Below, piece after piece: positions 23,986 through 36,570 of a stretch of 64,000 nt of DNA. The stretch spans positions 2,029,347 through 2,093,346 of the forward strand of contig JAQFVV010000207.1 of the NCBI GenBank assembly GCA_028023455.1, given 5' to 3'. Origin of the DNA: Epiperipatus broadwayi. Taxonomy: Eukaryota; Onychophora; Udeonychophora; Euonychophora; Peripatidae. The notes under the pieces are model-generated. The model saw nothing but the letters and a program-made list of their open reading frames with translations, did not search any database and was not told the DNA's origin. Position numbers and translations under genes: made by a program. The number at the start of each line of letters is the position of its first letter. The first letter of the stretch is position 1.

Positions 23986-24097
23986 ACAGGGTGTTGTGGA
24001 GAAGAGAAGCTAAAGATCAGAGAAGATGGATTAAACTTGGAGAGACCTTCATCCTGCAGTGGATTGATAATGGTTGATGATGATGATGATGATGAAA
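23986..24097 (+). mobile_element. RTE-type LINE, short 3' tail fragment
   Basis: The sequence 'gagaagctaaag...cttggagagacctt...ctgcagtggattgataatgg' followed by (TGA)n matches the 3' end of the RTE element at 42362-43800, in the opposite orientation. Ending in a short trinucleotide tract rather than poly(A) is typical of RTE elements. The insertion is extremely 5'-truncated, keeping about 110 bp. Confidence 0.75.
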
Positions 24098-25188
24098 TTA
24101 TGGCATATCATAACATATCAATTAAATAAAATAAAATAATATAGAAATGATAGAATAGGCATAGCCACATATTATGAAAGTTAAATAATGATTACAGTTA
24201 TTACATTTAAAGAAGAATTATCTTTAAAATTATATTTACATTTAGTTTTATAGGCAAGATTCTTACAGTTATAGATTTATTTAAAGTTACATTTAGATAT
24301 TATTTAATAGGTGGAAGTTTATGATTTTATGAACATTCATACAGATAGTTAGCTTAAGAATTTATTAAGAATTTTAATTAAAGAGATTTATAGAACTCTG
24401 CAGAGAGGAAATATTACCAATCTTCTAGACTGAGTTGTATGTTATTTTAATCATCACTGGCACTCTTGAATAGGTTGACTCATTGTTATCTTCTTGGTGT
24501 TTCTTAGGGCAGCTGGTGGAACTGGTCACTTCCATTTCATGGTGATGATGATGATTTTCAACAGATGAAAGGTCACCATTCTACTGAAGAAAGATAGCAA
24601 AGCTGGGCCTTTTAGCCTCTCATATTTATTTTTAAAGGAGGCATAGATCCTGGAAGCAACTGCTTCAATTAATTAAGAAAATAGTGTGCTGAAATTTGGG
24701 GTTTCTATATTAGATCTTTTGATTCCCTCTTTCCCCCACCATAAAACTATTAATTTGTTTACAACTTTAAATTTTAATTTTTAATTTTAGCACCTTTTAA
24801 TATTTACATTAGCTTCTTGATAAAGACAAAAGAAAATCTCCAGCAGTTTAAAATAGTGTTGCTTCAATGATTTTACTTTGTCCACAATATATTTTAAATT
24901 TGTTGTTTTTAAAATTTATGTCTGACCTCCATGCAAATCTAACACAGGTGCATGTGGCATGTTATTTTTACCAAGAATTATTAACAAAGTTATTTTTGCA
25001 TAAACATTTCACTAGATATGGATGTTGGTCACCAGTGCAATTAAAAATATACATATGCAAGTATTAAGTGAAATAAGAATAAATTTACATTAAATTTATA
25101 ACAAATTAGAGATTTAAATATAAATATAATTATGTTGTAATGCTTATCAAATCTATTATGTTACAGCTTCACTTGCATATATATATAT
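24098..25188. other. Anonymous AT-rich DNA
   Basis: No gene or clear repeat boundary is visible. A 66-codon frame at 24867-25067 has no recognisable similarity and is not called. The stretch ends in a short (AT)n tract at 25177-25188 that is the left flank of the next LTR. Confidence 0.55.
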
Positions 25189-27390
25189 TGTAACGATCCG
25201 GAGAATGAGACTTAATGTAAACTGCACTACGGGGCGCCATCTAGGCATTTGAACCTAGAAAAATTTATAAAGTAGGCAGATACGTAAGTCAAAAAAAAAA
25301 ACATTTTTTTTTTTTTTAAATTTTGATTCCGGTCGTTAGCCCATGTCACTAGCTCAGTGGAATAGCAGAGATTTAATAAGATAATCTAAGAGTATATATA
25401 AAAAAAGAAATAAAATAAGCCACTGCCAGTAATTAACATACAAACATTTATTTATGCACATATATATAAGATTTAAAATTATTTTAGTATTAGTTTTACA
25501 TTTTAATGTTTAACATTCTTTTTAACTTTGATTTTTGACTTTAATTTACATTTAATTACTATTATATTCTAATTTTACATTTTAATTAAGTTCGCACAGA
25601 TGGGATTATAGAAACTTGTTTTAATATGTTGCTATAGATCGGTTACATAGATTACACGGTTAAAAACATTTCAAAATAAACATAAACGATCAAAATATAA
25701 AATCATTGATTACTGACAATTGCGGAGGGAAATTTATATGTAACCCAATAGTATTCACCATAAGATACTTGCATTGTCACCAATAACTTAAAAGACATCC
25801 GAATAAATACATTTTAGATACTCACCGTAAGGTATCATTATTTATCGAATGTCTATATATTTTGATCAAATATGAAAACGCAAAACATAGTTAACCGATA
25901 AACAATCCATGCAAGCGTCTATAAACAACTTAAATTTAATACATTTTTATTTAGAATCGAGTATGAATACTACATAGATTTGCATTGAAATTAAAATATT
26001 CTATCCCTATTTAACCTTAGGCTAAATTTCTTAGTCAAACTGGCATCAATCCATCTAATATATCGATGTATTCAATGTAATAAAATACGGCAGCACAAAA
26101 GGTTAAGAGAAGAAATTGCCTCTTATGAGATAGGAATATTACATCTATCTGCAAAGAAGAGCAATAAAACAAAAAACTCCATAGAAAGGAACTGCGGTAT
26201 CCGACTTATAATTCCTTCCATAGGCAAACGGAAGTGTGCGGGTATGAAGCGATTCTGCCGCGTAGATCAATATTACATCTACTAATCACACCAATATATC
26301 CAATCCATTGACCCAATCTAACCACGAAACAAATAACCTAAGATTACCCTCCCCTAATATAACTTTACAAATCTATACCGCCATTCACGCCCGACTTAAG
26401 TTTAACATTTTTATAATTAATTTAACGGAAAACAAAAATCATAATAAAACTTAAAGAACAAAAAATAAATAAATGGAAATGATTTTACAAAATAAATACA
26501 TTAAATAAAATTATAACTAATTAATAAATAATGTTGGTCAGATAGAATAATATTGCAATCATTTAAATCTGGAAAAGTTTTTAATTTACTGTTCATAAAT
26601 TTTAAAGTTCTTACGGTTATTTAAATAGTTCATCTTCATATATTCCTTGCCGTTTGAACGTGAATTCCCACGTCGTCCGAAAATTGGTATCCTGTTGGCC
26701 GATTTATTTATCCATCCGGAGATTTTTTTAAAAGTTGGTCCTCAATGTAAAAACGATGGTTCATTTTTCTTCCTTTCTTAGCAGAACTGAAGGGATTGAA
26801 GCTGTGCATCTTTTTCAATCCCCTCAGCACTAACACCTAGCTGTTACATCGTAATAATCATCAATAACTAGTCACTGATTAATAATTTCCAAATTTTCCT
26901 TTTATATTAATGTGAAGGATTGAATTTACATTCCGTCACCGATGCGATGGTCCTTTCTGTTGAGGTCCGATTTCCCAATGGATTTATTTCATTTGCTGAA
27001 AGTTTCTATTGTTTTCTTATCTGACCGGTGTTTTTACATTTAAATGCCGAAGGCTGGTTTACATTTAACTAATTAACAATCATTTCCATTTCTGATTAAT
27101 TAACCTGTTTTCCAAATCAAAAATATGTTTAAAGATAAATTTAAAGATATAATTTTATCTCCAAATCTTTTTAAAATTTAGTTTTAAAATACTTTTTCTT
27201 TAATAAATTTTTATTTTAATAATTTTTCATTATCTGTGCGATTTAATATATGAGAGTTTAAGTTGATATTTAATTTCAATTTTTAATTCTTAAAGAAAAT
27301 TTTTAAATGCGAACTTTTTAATTTACTTTCATGTTTAATAAATAAAAATAAAAAAAAACAACAATGTAACGAACGTCTGTGCTCATTACA
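25189..27390 (+). mobile_element. Solo LTR (family A, copy 2, best preserved)
   Basis: This 2202-bp block begins TGTAACG and ends CATTACA, the TG...CA form of an LTR, and both sides are (AT)n, consistent with an ATAT-type target. It carries the landmarks shared by copies 1, 3 and 4: a GGCGCC-containing 5' part, 'gtaggcagatacgtaag', 'gccactgccagtaattaac', 'cgcacagatggg', and a small inverted repeat in which GGGATTGAA (about 26792) pairs with TTCAATCCC (about 26814). No primer binding site, internal coding region or second LTR lies next to it, so it is probably a solo LTR. Its length is within the range of long animal LTRs. The element family is not recognised. Confidence 0.75.
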
Positions 27391-27404
27391 ATATATATAT
27401 ATAT

Positions 27405-29410
27405 AATGGGCACACATGCTGTTATATTCTAATAAATAAAATTAAAAATAAAAAGTTCACAAATAAAAATTTATTTTTAAGAATTTAAAGTTGAAAATTA
27501 AAAATCATCTAAACTCATATATATATAAAATTGCACAGATGGAAAAAAATATTAAAAGAAAACTATTAAAAAAGAAAAGGTATTTTAAAACTAAATTTTA
27601 AGAAAAAAACTTAAAAGATTTAAAGATAAAAAGAATGTACAATAATTTAATTAATGCTATTGTATAAAATGGAAATGATTATTTTTCATTAGTTAAAGTA
27701 AACTAGCCCTTGGGCATTTCAAAATGTATAATTAAAGGTCAGATAGAAGAAAAAACAATAGGAAGAGAATAGCCAATAAAAGAAATTCCTCAGGAAATGG
27801 ACCTCAACCAAAGAATCATCATCATCATCATGTATGTCCACTTGATCTGAAAGTTTAATACAAAAGGAAAAGTTTGAAAATAAATTGTTATAAAAAGATG
27901 TGAAAGAAGAGGTGTGCTATATGTGTTAGTTCAGAGAGAGTTGAAGGAGAAAGGATTGAAAAGATGCACTCTTCAATCCCTTCAGTTTTTCTAAAAGAGA
28001 AAGAGAAATGACCAATCATTTCCCTATATTGCAGACCATAGGACATCAGAATCCAGAAATAAAATACCAGCTACAATAAAGGACCAATGGCTAACTGCTT
28101 ACCGATCTCCCCAGGATGTTGTGGGAATTAACACCTTCCAAATTACAAGCAACTAAAAATACAGACTTTTTAAAACCATAAGAACTCTAACTAATGAACT
28201 TTAATTCTAAAAAAAAACTTTTCCAGTATTTGAAAACCGTAAGAACTTTAGACAATTCATGAACATTAAGTATAAAACCTTCCCAGTATTCAAATTATAG
28301 CAATAGAAATTCCTATCTGACCAAACTAAATCATTTATTAATAATTATTTTTATTGAATGTATTTTTTTTAAAAATCATTTTCATTAATTTATTTTTTCC
28401 ATTCTTAAAAGAATAAACACTTAAAAGTGTTTATTATGATTTTTTTCTGTTAAGCTAAACTTTTAATTAAATCATGTTAAGGTTAAGTCGGGCATGAATG
28501 ACTGCATAGATTTGTAAAGTTATGTTAGTTTAAGGGAGGATAAATCTTACGTTATTTGTTTCACAGTTAAATTGGGTCAATGAATTGGATGTATTGGTGC
28601 AATTAGTAAATGTAGCGTGAAGATTATCTATGTGCAGGATCACATTATATGCTGCACTTGGGCAAAATAAACTCATTTCTTATTGACCATCAGAGACAGA
28701 CAGTATTTTTTGCTCCATGGATCACCCCCTTTTCTTATGGAATGGGATAGTAAGATGGCAAAAAGGACCACAATCACTTCCTATGGAGTTTTCTTTTTTA
28801 TTGTTCTTCTTGCCAGACAGAATTAACATTCCTGTACTGGATGAGAGACAATTTCTTCTGTATAACCATGCTGTTCAGATGTGCATTCCTGACAGTATGG
28901 TATTGTGCTGTCATATTCATGCTGCATTGAATACATCAATATATCAGATAGATTGATGTTGGTTTGACTGCAAACTTTTGGCCTAAGGTTAAATAAGGGA
29001 TAGAATGTTTTCTTCTCGAGTACAATCTATGTAGTCTATTCATATTCGATACTCTAATAAAATATTAATAAATACATCTATGTGAACTTCTAAAATAAAA
29101 ATTAAAATGTGAAATAAATTCTAAAGTAAAAGTTACACTAAAATGATTCTAAAATTTATATATGTTTAATAAATGTTTGTGTGTGTTATTACTGGCAATG
29201 GCTTCCTTTATTTTTTTATATTAAAAATTATCACTGCCACTCCATGAGCTAATGACTAGGGCTGATGGTCATAATTAAATATTAATGTAAAATTTGGATC
29301 TTAACTTACATATCTGCCTACTATATAAATTTTCCAGGTTCCAATAGCCTGGTGGCATCCTGTATGACAGATACATTAAGACTCCAACTTCCAATACCCT
29401 GACCATTATA
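27405..29410 (-). mobile_element. LTR (family A, copy 3), inverted
   Basis: This is about 2.0 kb related to copy 2 but reversed. Its 3' end lies at about 27405 beside (AT)n and its 5' end at about 29410 (CATTATA where CGTTACA is expected). It forms a head-to-head pair with copy 4. A 79-codon plus-strand frame at 28717-28956 falls inside it and has no recognisable product. Copies 2 and 3 are separated only by 14 bp of AT repeat. Confidence 0.7.
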
Positions 29411-31106
29411 ATAGGAGTCTTAATGTATCTACACTACAGGGCACCACTAGGCCATTTGAACCTAGAAAATTTATATAGTAGGCAGATACGTAAGTTAAAA
29501 AAAATTATTTTCTATTAGTTGATTCTGACCATTATTAGCCCATTGACACTAGCTCAGTGGAACAGCAGAGATTTATATTTTATAAATTCTTATCTAAAAA
29601 TATTTTTTAAAAAAAGAATAAAATAAGCCACTGCCAGTAATTAACACCCAAACATTTATTTAAACATATATAAGATTTAAAATTATTTTAGTATCAGTTT
29701 TACATTTTAAAATTTAACTTACATTTTTAACTTTGATTTTAGATTTTAATTTACATTTTTAATTTTTATAAGTTCGCACAGATGGATTTAAAAAAGTTTG
29801 TTTTATAATGTTGAGTATAGATTGGTTATATAGATTACATGGTTAAAAACATTTCAAAATAAACATAAATGATCCAAAATATAAAGTCATTGATGGAATT
29901 GCAGATGGAATTCACAAGAAACCCAATGGCATTCATCATAAGATGCCGCATTGACACCAATAACTAAAAAGACATCCAAATAAATACATTTTAGATATTC
30001 AACATAAGATATCATTATTTACCAAATGTCTATATATTTTAATCAAATACGAAAACAAAACACAATTAAACATGAATGAATCTATGCAAGTGTCTATGCC
30101 CAACTTAAATTTAATGCATTTAATTAATTTATACAATATTAATATAAAAAAAAATAGAAATGATTTTAAAAAAATACATTCAATGAAACAAATAATTAAT
30201 AACTGATTATGTTTGGTCAATAGGAATTTCTATTGCAATTATTTTAAATACTGGGAAAATTTATACTTAGAGTTATTGTTTTTGAAAATGTTCATAAAGT
30301 TCTTACAGTTTTAAAAAGTTCATCTTTATCCGTTGCTTGCCATTTGAACGTGAATTCCCATGCTGTCCTAAAGAGATTGGTATTCTGTTGGCCATTTTAT
30401 TTATTCCTCTGGAGGTTTTTACTTTAGCTGGTCCTCAATGTAAAAAACAATTTGTCATTTCTCTCTCCTTTTTTTAGCAGAACTGAAGGGATTGAAGAGT
30501 GCGTCTTTTCAATCTCTTCTCCTTCAACTCCGCACTAACACATATCACCACTGCTGTCATACATCTCTTAATTCTCCTTCACTCACTAAACATTTATTTC
30601 CAAACTTTTTCTTTTATATGTAACTTTCAGATCCAATGGACATTACATCATCAATGATGATGATCCTTCCATTGAGGTCTGATTCCCTGATGGATTTTTT
30701 TCATTGGCCATTCTTTTCCTATGGTTTTTCCTCTCCTATCTGACCTTTGCTTATGCATTTTGAAATGCCCAAGGGCTGGTTTACTTTTACTAATTAAAAT
30801 TAATCATTTCCATTTTATACAATAGAATTAATTAAATTATTTTGCAAACTTAAAGATATATTTTATCTCTAAATCTTTTTAAGTTTTTGCTTTTAAAATA
30901 CTCTTTCTATTTTTAATAAAGTTTTATTTTAATAATTTTTTTCCATCTGTGCGATTATATATATATATATATATATATATATACGAGTTTATGATAGAAT
31001 TAATTTTCAATTTTTATGTCTTAAAAAAAAAGAGTTTTTAAATGCGAACTTTTTATTTTAATTTCATGTTTAATAAAAAAAAAATGTAACAGTGTATGTG
31101 CTTGTT

Positions 31107-31109
<3 letters not shown>
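29411..31109 (+). mobile_element. LTR (family A, copy 4), 5' end clipped
   Basis: This is about 1.7 kb, colinear with copy 2. It starts directly at 'ggagtcttaatgtatct' without the expected first 25 or so bases, and ends TTGTTACA at 31109 beside a long (AT)n tract. Together with copy 3 it makes an imperfect palindrome of about 3.7 kb centred near 29410. The 73-codon minus-strand frame at 29999-30220 inside it is not supported as a gene. Confidence 0.7.

Positions 31110-31190
<81 letters not shown>
31110..31190. repeat. (AT)n microsatellite
   Basis: About 80 bp of alternating A and T with a short 'gtatac' interruption. It forms the right flank of LTR copy 4, and a shorter tract lies just inside that LTR at about 30957-30982. 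It could form cruciforms and be length-variable. Confidence 0.9.
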
Positions 31191-33940
31191 TGTTCCAATA
31201 CATATATAATGATGTTTATACAATTGTGTTTAATTTAACATATGAAATATAATTGAATATACATATTATACATAGCTATACATGTAAATACATAAATATG
31301 CCTAAATATACATTAATATACATGCACTTGGTGATGTTTAAACTTGGAAATTAACACTACTATGGAACATAGTAGGTGAAATAGGATGTGTTTTAATATA
31401 TACCTTAACATCATCATTTATAAATTATTACCTTTATTCCTATATGCCTTTCCATGGAATACATGATTTCTTATAGCTGCTAATGTTATAAGTATAGTGA
31501 GTTAATTGAGGTTGATTAGCAAATACAAACTAAATAAATTAACAAAAAATGAGTTTACAATTTATTAACAATATGTATATTAAAATATTACTTATGTAGT
31601 TACAATGGTTATTAAATGTAATGCGTGAAATAATAAAGATAATAATAATTATAAGAGATATTTTAAACTTAATGTGTTAGAATATTTATATTGATAAGAT
31701 CATAACAAGTGCAAAATTTAAATTTCCAAACCAAACTTTTTTACAAATGTCATTATTTTACTATATTTCTGAATGATTTAATTAGTTCATTCAGAATGAT
31801 AATTATTTTCTAGGGACAATGATATTGTTAAGTAGAGTATAATATTAGTAGACTTTGGGTATGTCTTATGGCACAATCATTTTTATGGCATAATTAAAAC
31901 AGATTATGGCTGGATGTAACAAATTTCAGTGTTTGATGTTAGCCAATATCATAATTACTGTGCTGCATCTTAACATTGAAAACCATTAACCATTACCAAT
32001 GCATGATAATCTAAACTAAAGTGGGAAACGGATTTAACCAGTGTTTTCTCCTCTCAGCATGGATTATTTCTAGACTGTTACTTGGATTATTGTTTGGAAT
32101 AGACTAGAATATACTGTCATAGTTCTTTGTTTCTCACTAATTTATTCCACACTTATGGTTGTTTACAATCTTTGCTGTACTTAAAGATGTTTTTTAAATA
32201 ACAGATTCATCAAAATTTAGTTATAAGATTTAAGATTTTTTGCCTAAAACAACATGGTTTCTGATAAACATTTTCTTTATTCCTTTTACAAAGTAAATGA
32301 ACAAAAGGAAAAAATAGTGTTACCTTCTTACTCATTTATATTATGATAGCAAGAAAATATCATTACTGACTTCCAAAATTTGTTCAATAACTTTCCTAAT
32401 TTTAGTAACCCCAAATATTTAATAGCATATCTAATTTTTTTATTTAAATTACTTTAAAAATGGGTACATTATTTAAAACCTCATTTAGAAAACAAATCAG
32501 AAAGTCTATAAAATATTTTATATTTTTATAAATTACACAATTCAAAATATTTGCATGGATCCAAAATGTTTCTTCTTTCTTCCTTTACTGTAGTGCAGTT
32601 TATCATTTTATTGTTTTTAAAATGTTACAAAATAACTTTCATTATAAATTAATAGTGTGATTAAAATATCTAAACTAATTTTTCTTTTAATTTTTTTAAA
32701 CGCCAGTGTACATGAGTGGTATGTTATCCAGAAATGTATGCATGTATTACTCAATTTATAATAGTTTTTGTTAAACTTTTTTTATGCAGATTTGTGGTAT
32801 AAGTAATCTGAGCTGCTATTGGACTTGTTTTTGTTACAAATCTTCTTCCTTTAAAATGAGGCAATTGGACAGTGTAACTTTTTCTTTCATATTTTTTTGC
32901 TTGTTGCAAAAATTTTAACTTTAATTGATTTTGATACCTGTAAATGCATTTAATCACTTTTTGAAACAAAATATAATTTTTTGAATATAACAGTACACAA
33001 ATAAATAGAACACATTTGTCCATGATGTCACTGATAGAGATTTGCTTGACAGTAAACTGTAAAAGATCTGAACTCTTGAACTTTTTTAAACAATTTAACC
33101 ATGTGATATTAAGATATACCTTGAAGCATGAACACTAGAAAAATTATCTAAGTTTATATTTTATTAAGCCATCCATAATATAACAATAATCAAATATAAT
33201 TATAATATATGCAGCCTTATTCTTGTTTGAGTCTTACAGATTGATAAATATGATACTTGTAAATTTTGTACTTTTTCTTGAGACTTGAGGTAATTCTACA
33301 ATTTTTTAAACAACACTTTACTTCCTTTGAGACTTGCAGGCGGGTGAGTAAACAAAAAAACTTGGAAAAATATGTTATGCAGCCAGAACATGCACCTCAA
33401 TTGTCACATGACCCTATAATGTCTCATGTACATGACCAAATTCTAATACATTGTTTGAAGTCAAGCATATCTAACAAAACTTTAATAGCACTGTTCCTCA
33501 TTCTTTATATAAATCAATATAACGATTATGATCATATATTTCATAGTTTTTTCCACCTCTGTTTATCACTTACAATATTATTTCTTTTTTTTTTTCAATG
33601 TTATCCATAAAAATTCCTTTATTAATTGCTTTTTTTGCAATTTTAATTATCACTTTCTCTATTAACATATATTTTAAATCTTAATATATTGCAAATAATT
33701 TTCTTTATAAATCATTTATTCTTTAAAGAGACAGAGTTGACAGACAATAAGCCATCTTTTATATGTCCCTAATCAAGTTTTACATCAATGCAGATAATTT
33801 TGCAGTGTTGATGAAGTTATCATTTGAGTAAATTTAAGATATGTTTAATCATATTCTGGGTCACTATTGATTTCTTTATGCTTGTTTGGATCCTATTTCT
33901 TTTCTTTTCTGGGTCAATACTAAACTTTTTCTATTCCAGT
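31191..33940. other. Anonymous AT-rich DNA with dispersed repeats
   Basis: No gene is recognised. About 31390-32180 is a diverged partner of 36170-37150: both begin 'atcatcatttataaattattacc' and later share 'agccaat-tcataatt-ctgtgct'. About 32705-32840 resembles 43850-44000. The 90-codon minus frame at 32751-33023 and the 114-codon plus frame at 33266-33610 have no recognisable family or motif and are probably chance frames in low-complexity DNA. Confidence 0.5.
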
Positions 33941-34539
33941 ACTAATTTCTGGGAATTGTAAATTCTCTGACAATTTTTCCTGAGTGCCTGGTAAGAAAAC
34001 CAGAACAATATAATATGCTTCTTCTATTTCACACCCATCTTTAGGATTAAAATCTTATGCCATTTTTACTCTAATACAACAAGTTAATGCCTCAGTCCTT
34101 TTGTTGCTTACCTGTTTGGTGTGGTAAACTTGCCTAACTCTACCACTTGTTCTATGGTTTTTAGTTAGTGCTGATGATTATCTGTTTGACATAAAAAGAT
34201 AAAGTATGTTGAGTAATCCTAATGATTTGATATTCTGTCATGCCACATGCAGACAATGCTTTTAATTTTGACATTTGCCTTTGAAAGAATTGGGTATAAT
34301 ATTCACCACTTTTTATGTAAAAAAAACCTGCATAATTTGGTATCTGATTCTTTCTCAGTACTCTTCTGCCAAGAAATTGTTTAAAATTTGCATTTCATAT
34401 ACAATATAAAAGTTTGTTTTTTATTAATGAGTTTTACTATTTCTTAGTGGGGTCTTGTAAATGATTATAGACAATTGCCATTTGGTCTCTTTCTATTACC
34501 AGGTTTAATTGTAATAATTCTCCAATCTATTAAGGTATT

Positions 34540-35480
34540 TCATATAAGTCTTTTCTGCCTGCCTCTAAACATCTGAATTTTGAGGAATTGATTAATACAA
34601 CTAAAGATGTCATAATTTCTATATTGGTCTGTGACTTTTATATTGTTGTAGCTTTCTTTTGTTTTTATATCTCTTATGGTATTTCTTTTGCCATCTTCAT
34701 TATATTCTTTTGTCCATTCTCCAAACCATATTTGTGTATCTTTTTTCATCTTAGCATAATCCATGTTTATATTATTTTTAATGTCAACTACTTCCTTTTG
34801 CATTTCCAGCATCATTTCTTCAGTTTTTTCATTGAATAATGAAAATTTGATCATTATTTTTTTTTATCTCTCAATTCAGATTTTTCTATTTTTTCTACTA
34901 CACTTTGGAAACTTTTTTTTAATTTATTTTCAGTATATTCAATAGATTTTTGTGCCATTTAAAAATCAATAATTTTTCTATACACTTCAGTTTCTGCTCT
35001 ACTTGTTTTTGTATTTGAACCGTTATTTCAACTTCATATTTCTTATAGATTCTTTTATAACTTCTGGTATTTATAGAGCTCACAAATAAGCTCTTAACCA
35101 GCTTTGCAGAATATACCCAATCCCATTCAATATTTGTTTGTTGTTGCTTTTTTCAATTTTTTATCACTTTTTTTGTAGTTTTTCTTTAAACTTTTGTTGA
35201 ATGTTTTCATTTCTTAAATATATTTCTTTTATAAATTCATACATCATTTCAGTAGATAATGTATCTGGTTCCTCTTTTCTTTTGCAGTGTCTAAATGACT
35301 TCTTGCTTTATTCTGTTGACTATACTGGTTCTTCTGCTTCTGCTGAATCCTTTTTAATTCTGCTTATATCCTTCTTGTTAATTAATATGTTATCATCAAT
35401 ACTGTAACTAAATGTTCTATTACTCATTTGCTTATTATCCTCATTATTATTTTGCTTATATTTTTTCTTTTCCAGATTAA
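34540..35480 (-). pseudogene. Decayed coiled-coil (gag/ORF1-like) frame
   Basis: The minus strand reads segments with the same biased composition in successive frames. Near 35250-35480 it is a K/N/E-rich stretch interrupted by stops (including DSAEAEEPV). Near 35165-35270 it reads STEMMYEFIKEIYLRNENIQ. Near 34870-34960 there is a basic heptad-like stretch (ENKLKKSFQSVVEKIEK). Finally there is a 104-codon frame at 34540-34854 (EEMMLEMQKEVVDIKNNI, then MKKDTQIWFGEW). Coiled-coil propensity and several breaks suggest a dead structural protein of a retroelement. I do not recognise the family, and it is not obviously homologous to the frame at 7454-8848. A host gene remnant cannot be excluded. Confidence 0.4.
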
Positions 35481-36407
35481 CAAGCTTAAATATTTTTATT
35501 TATATACTATCATGTTAATTAAACACACCATTTCTAACTGTTCATAATGTAATTTTATCCAGAATAACACAATACACTAATCTTAATAATTTGTATTTAT
35601 TTTTTATATACTGCCATTTTTAAATATTTTCCTGCCTAATTTTGTCCAAACTACTGCATTCATAAAATGTTATTACACATACATTTTAAAATCCCTAATC
35701 TTATTTCTCATTCCAAATATTTATTGCATGTTATTTATTATACATCACAATATGCTCAATTTATTATGTTAGCATATTCTATACATTATGTAATTGTGCA
35801 TAAGTGAATCTGAGCAGAAAAAAGAGGATGTTGAAGCCACAAAAATGTTTGCACTAATTATGTAATGGTAATTTTTGACTTTTCTAATACACACAAATAT
35901 ATAATAGTAAATTTTGTTTTCAAATATATATTTATATTAGCTGATTAATATAGCGTTAATTAAAAATGATTAAATTTAAACCAAACAGCAGAAATGATAA
36001 TTATGATGATTTGTAATGCAGCACTGAAAGTTAAACTAATTACAAGTCCTCTCAAAAGTAGTTATAATTTAGTTTTCTGCTTTCAATAAGAAATAAAAAA
36101 ATGAAACTTAAGATACCAAAACCTTCTAAATAGAATATTTAATTTTGGAAAATTTATTAATGCCTGATCATCATCATTTATAAATTATTACCATTAATAC
36201 TGCATGTTCTTAAAAGGATTGCATTATTCTCAGGGCTATGAATATTAAAGGAATATGAAATATTAATAGCATAATGTTGGGGATAAGATTGATAAGCAAA
36301 CACAAACTTAATGGATTAATAAAATATAAGCTAACACTTTCTTAACAATAAATATATAAAATTGTTGCTTATATATTTGCCATTATTTCTAAATATAGTA
36401 AACAAAA
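35481..36407. other. Anonymous AT-rich DNA with old repeat
   Basis: About 35865-36170 shares blocks with the start of 14178-15310 and with 22340-22480, suggesting one larger dispersed repeat broken into pieces. No coding potential is evident. Confidence 0.45.
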
Positions 36408-36433
36408 TAGTAGTAGTAGTAGTTAGTAGTAGT

Positions 36434-36482
<49 letters not shown>

Positions 36483-36570
36483 TGCAGTCATTGCAGCAGC
36501 AATAGTAATAGTAGTAGCCATACTAGCAGTAGTAATAGAAGTAGTAGTAGTCATAATAATAATAAGAAGA
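36408..36570. repeat. (TAG)n microsatellite
   Basis: Imperfect GTA/TAG trinucleotide repeat with occasional 'gttagtag' slips, degenerating after 36480 into interrupted 'agtagtagt' and then AAT/AAG runs. Confidence 0.9.

Noticed and set aside
28717-28956. 79-codon frame starting MDHPLFLW
   Set aside because: It lies inside an LTR copy, and the equivalent sequence in the other copies does not keep the frame open.
33266-33610. 114-codon plus-strand frame with a hydrophobic end
   Set aside because: The hydrophobic tail arises from T-rich DNA; no domain or conserved neighbour supports a gene.
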